DNA from: DATCRE01 sp964235605
GTDB taxonomy: Bacteria > Bacteroidota > Bacteroidia > Cytophagales > Cyclobacteriaceae
Assembly (NCBI GenBank): GCA_964235605.1
Contig: CAXSCR010000080.1
Span: forward strand, 1-14,402
DNA: 14,402 nucleotides
Reading direction: 5' to 3'
How positions within the stretch are numbered: position 1 is the first letter of the stretch; every line of letters starts with the position of its first letter. The position numbers and the translations under genes are program-made. The notes under the pieces are model-generated. The model was given only the letters and a program-made list of their open reading frames with translations, was not told the origin of the DNA and made no database searches. Below are positions 13,051 to 14,402 of the stretch, in pieces.

Positions 13051-14286
13051 TTATTCATACCTCAAAGACGCTACTGGATCAGCCTTTGCTGCACCGATTG
13101 TTCTGGCAGTGATCGTTAAGAACGCAGCAGCCACGGAAATGCAACCCGAGATAATAAATAGCCAAGCGTTAATTTCTATTTTGTAGGCAAAGTCTTTCAA
13201 CCAGTAATCTGTAGCGTACCAAGCAAGCGGAGCAGATATGACAAAAGCCATTAGTACCAGTATTATAAATTCTTTCGATAATAATACCACTATGCTGTTA
13301 ACTGTTGCTCCAAGCACCTTTCTGATACCTATCTCCTTAGTCCGCTGAAGAACCGTATAAGAAGATAATCCAAATAGCCCCAGGCATGAAATCAAGATGG
13401 CGATCATCGTTGCAATTCTTGTTAACAATGCAGTTCGCTGTTCCGTTTCATAAAATCTTTTGATGGTGTCATCCAAAAAATGATATTCAAATTTCTGGTC
13501 AGGATAAATTTTACCCCACGCGTTTTTTATTTTTTCTATAATTGGAGCGAGCTGCGATGTGCCCTTAACACGCGATGATATTTTTATACCAAAATAAGAG
13601 GCACGATTTACATTAAACTCAAACACGATCGGCTCAATCGGTGTGTGCAAGGAACGTGCATGAAAGTCTTTCATTACGCCCACAATGGTTAAATTCGTAT
13701 TAACAATCTGTCCTACTACGTCATTGGGATTGGTAAATCCAAGTTGCCTCATATACGTTTCATTGATGATGATTTCTCTGGCAGGGTCTACCGGTATCGG
13801 TTTTCGTCCTGCCAGAATTTTAATATTGTATAAAGAAAAGTAGGTAGTATCGCCATACTTGAAGAAGACCTTAGTCTTTATAATTTCCTTTCCATTATAA
13901 AATTCAAAAACTGAACTAGAATACGAGTTACTACTAGGGGGATCACCGTGAAGGCTGATTGTTTCAATCTGGGGAATTTGATCCAGTTCATGTTTTAAAA
14001 CATCTTTCTTAGAATTATTTTCATACCATGGTGAGCTAAAAGAAATAATCGATTCAGTAGTAAACCCCAAATCCATATTGAGCATAAAATTGATTTGTAT
14101 ACCTACTGCGATGGTAGCAATAATCATAACTTGTGCGAAGCCGAATTGAAAAATAGTAAGGCCTTTTCTGACATATGTAGCGTGTGACGTACTTGCGTTT
14201 CTATTAGCAAGACTCTTTAAAGCAAGTGCGGGATTGTATGAGGATAACACAAATGCGGGATATAAGCCAGCGAGAAAGGTCACCAC
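13051..14286 (-). CDS. FtsX/MacB-like ABC transporter permease, C-terminal part
   Basis: A 411-residue frame matching the C-terminal half of the roughly 800-residue FtsX-like permeases common in Cytophagales. It opens with the end of a membrane helix and AGLYPAFVLSSYNPALALKS (6-25), which normally closes the first FtsX core. Then come a second membrane helix (FGFAQVMIIATIAVGI, ~48-63), a periplasmic MacB_PCD-like domain (~80-270), and the second FtsX core with helices at ~290-310, ~338-358 and ~375-395. That core includes the cytoplasmic loop RTKEIGIRKVLGATVNSI (~315-332) and the terminal AKADPVASLRYE. The family moves or exports substrates, or couples ATP use to periplasmic work, with a separate ATPase; the substrate is unknown. 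The GTG at 14286 is not a true start: the matching frame runs on upstream to about 14361, where a TAA interrupts it (see the next entry). Confidence 0.8.
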   Translation of the reverse strand: MVTFLAGLYPAFVLSSYNPALALKSLANRNASTSHATYVRKGLTIFQFGFAQVMIIATIAVGIQINFMLNMDLGFTTESIISFSSPWYENNSKKDVLKHELDQIPQIETISLHGDPPSSNSYSSSVFEFYNGKEIIKTKVFFKYGDTTYFSLYNIKILAGRKPIPVDPAREIIINETYMRQLGFTNPNDVVGQIVNTNLTIVGVMKDFHARSLHTPIEPIVFEFNVNRASYFGIKISSRVKGTSQLAPIIEKIKNAWGKIYPDQKFEYHFLDDTIKRFYETEQRTALLTRIATMIAILISCLGLFGLSSYTVLQRTKEIGIRKVLGATVNSIVVLLSKEFIILVLMAFVISAPLAWYATDYWLKDFAYKIEINAWLFIISGCISVAAAFLTITARTIGAAKADPVASLRYE

Positions 14287-14402
14287 GACAATGCAAGCCA
14301 GTAAAAATAATAGAATTCTCGGCTTGGTAAAGTCAAATGATAACCCCCAGCGATTCAGCGATTAAATTTTTTTCAGATTGCTGACCTCTACTCTTTAGGA
14401 TG
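14287..14402 (-). pseudogene. Broken upstream part of the permease gene
   Basis: The permease frame continues upstream of 14286 through SLNRWGLSFDFTKPRILLFL and stops at TAA (14364-14362). Upstream of that, a different minus-strand frame is open to the window edge and reads SEKNLIAESLGVII, resembling the loop and ES signature at the start of the next FtsX helix, then ends in TGA near 14338. In intact relatives a further membrane helix and loop of about 30 residues separate these two segments. The break therefore looks like a deletion with a frame change. An 8-bp tandem repeat (CAGCGATT at 14348-14355 and 14356-14363) sits on the junction. Only 116 nt of this part are in the window. Confidence 0.5.

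Overview
The window looks like chromosomal housekeeping DNA from a Bacteroidota bacterium, probably of the Cytophagales/Cytophagia type. The pointers are a 287-residue primary sigma factor without region 1.1, perfect matches to the Bacteroidota promoter pattern TTTG-N19/21-TAnnTTTG, few clear Shine-Dalgarno sequences, low G+C, a bacillithiol deacetylase, DUF349 and START-like proteins typical of the phylum, and a multi-pass FtsX/MacB-type permease of the style expanded in Cytophagales. The genus is not resolvable by eye.

Layout. Positions 1-406 hold no convincing gene. A tRNA-Thr(UGU) gene (445-517, minus) has its own promoter (589-619) and a strong terminator (407-435). Then come a DUF349 protein and yqgE/algH (minus, overlapping by 3 nt), divergent from pdxH (plus). 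A long run of minus-strand genes follows: bshB1, trxB, rpoD-type sigma factor, pnp, rpsO, an LptF/LptG-type permease and a START-like protein. From 11.6 kb onward the DNA changes character. There is a small plus-strand unit (an uncertain ORF, then a well-supported small zinc-ribbon protein with its own terminator), about 640 nt of AT-rich DNA without a gene, and the C-terminal part of an FtsX-like ABC permease whose reading frame is broken near the right edge.

How the genes relate. trxB and bshB1 lie 60 nt apart and both serve thiol redox balance (thioredoxin and bacillithiol). rpsO and pnp are adjacent as in many bacteria, separated here by a strong intrinsic terminator plus a second hairpin directly in front of pnp, which suggests attenuation or post-transcriptional control of PNPase. 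The sigma factor encoded here is of the family that reads the two promoters recognised in the window.

I do not see a novel defence, mobile or biosynthetic system. The least ordinary items are the broken permease at the right edge, the pnp leader hairpin, the orphan zinc-ribbon gene with competing reading frames on both strands beside it, and a strongly basic insertion in the LptF/G-like protein.
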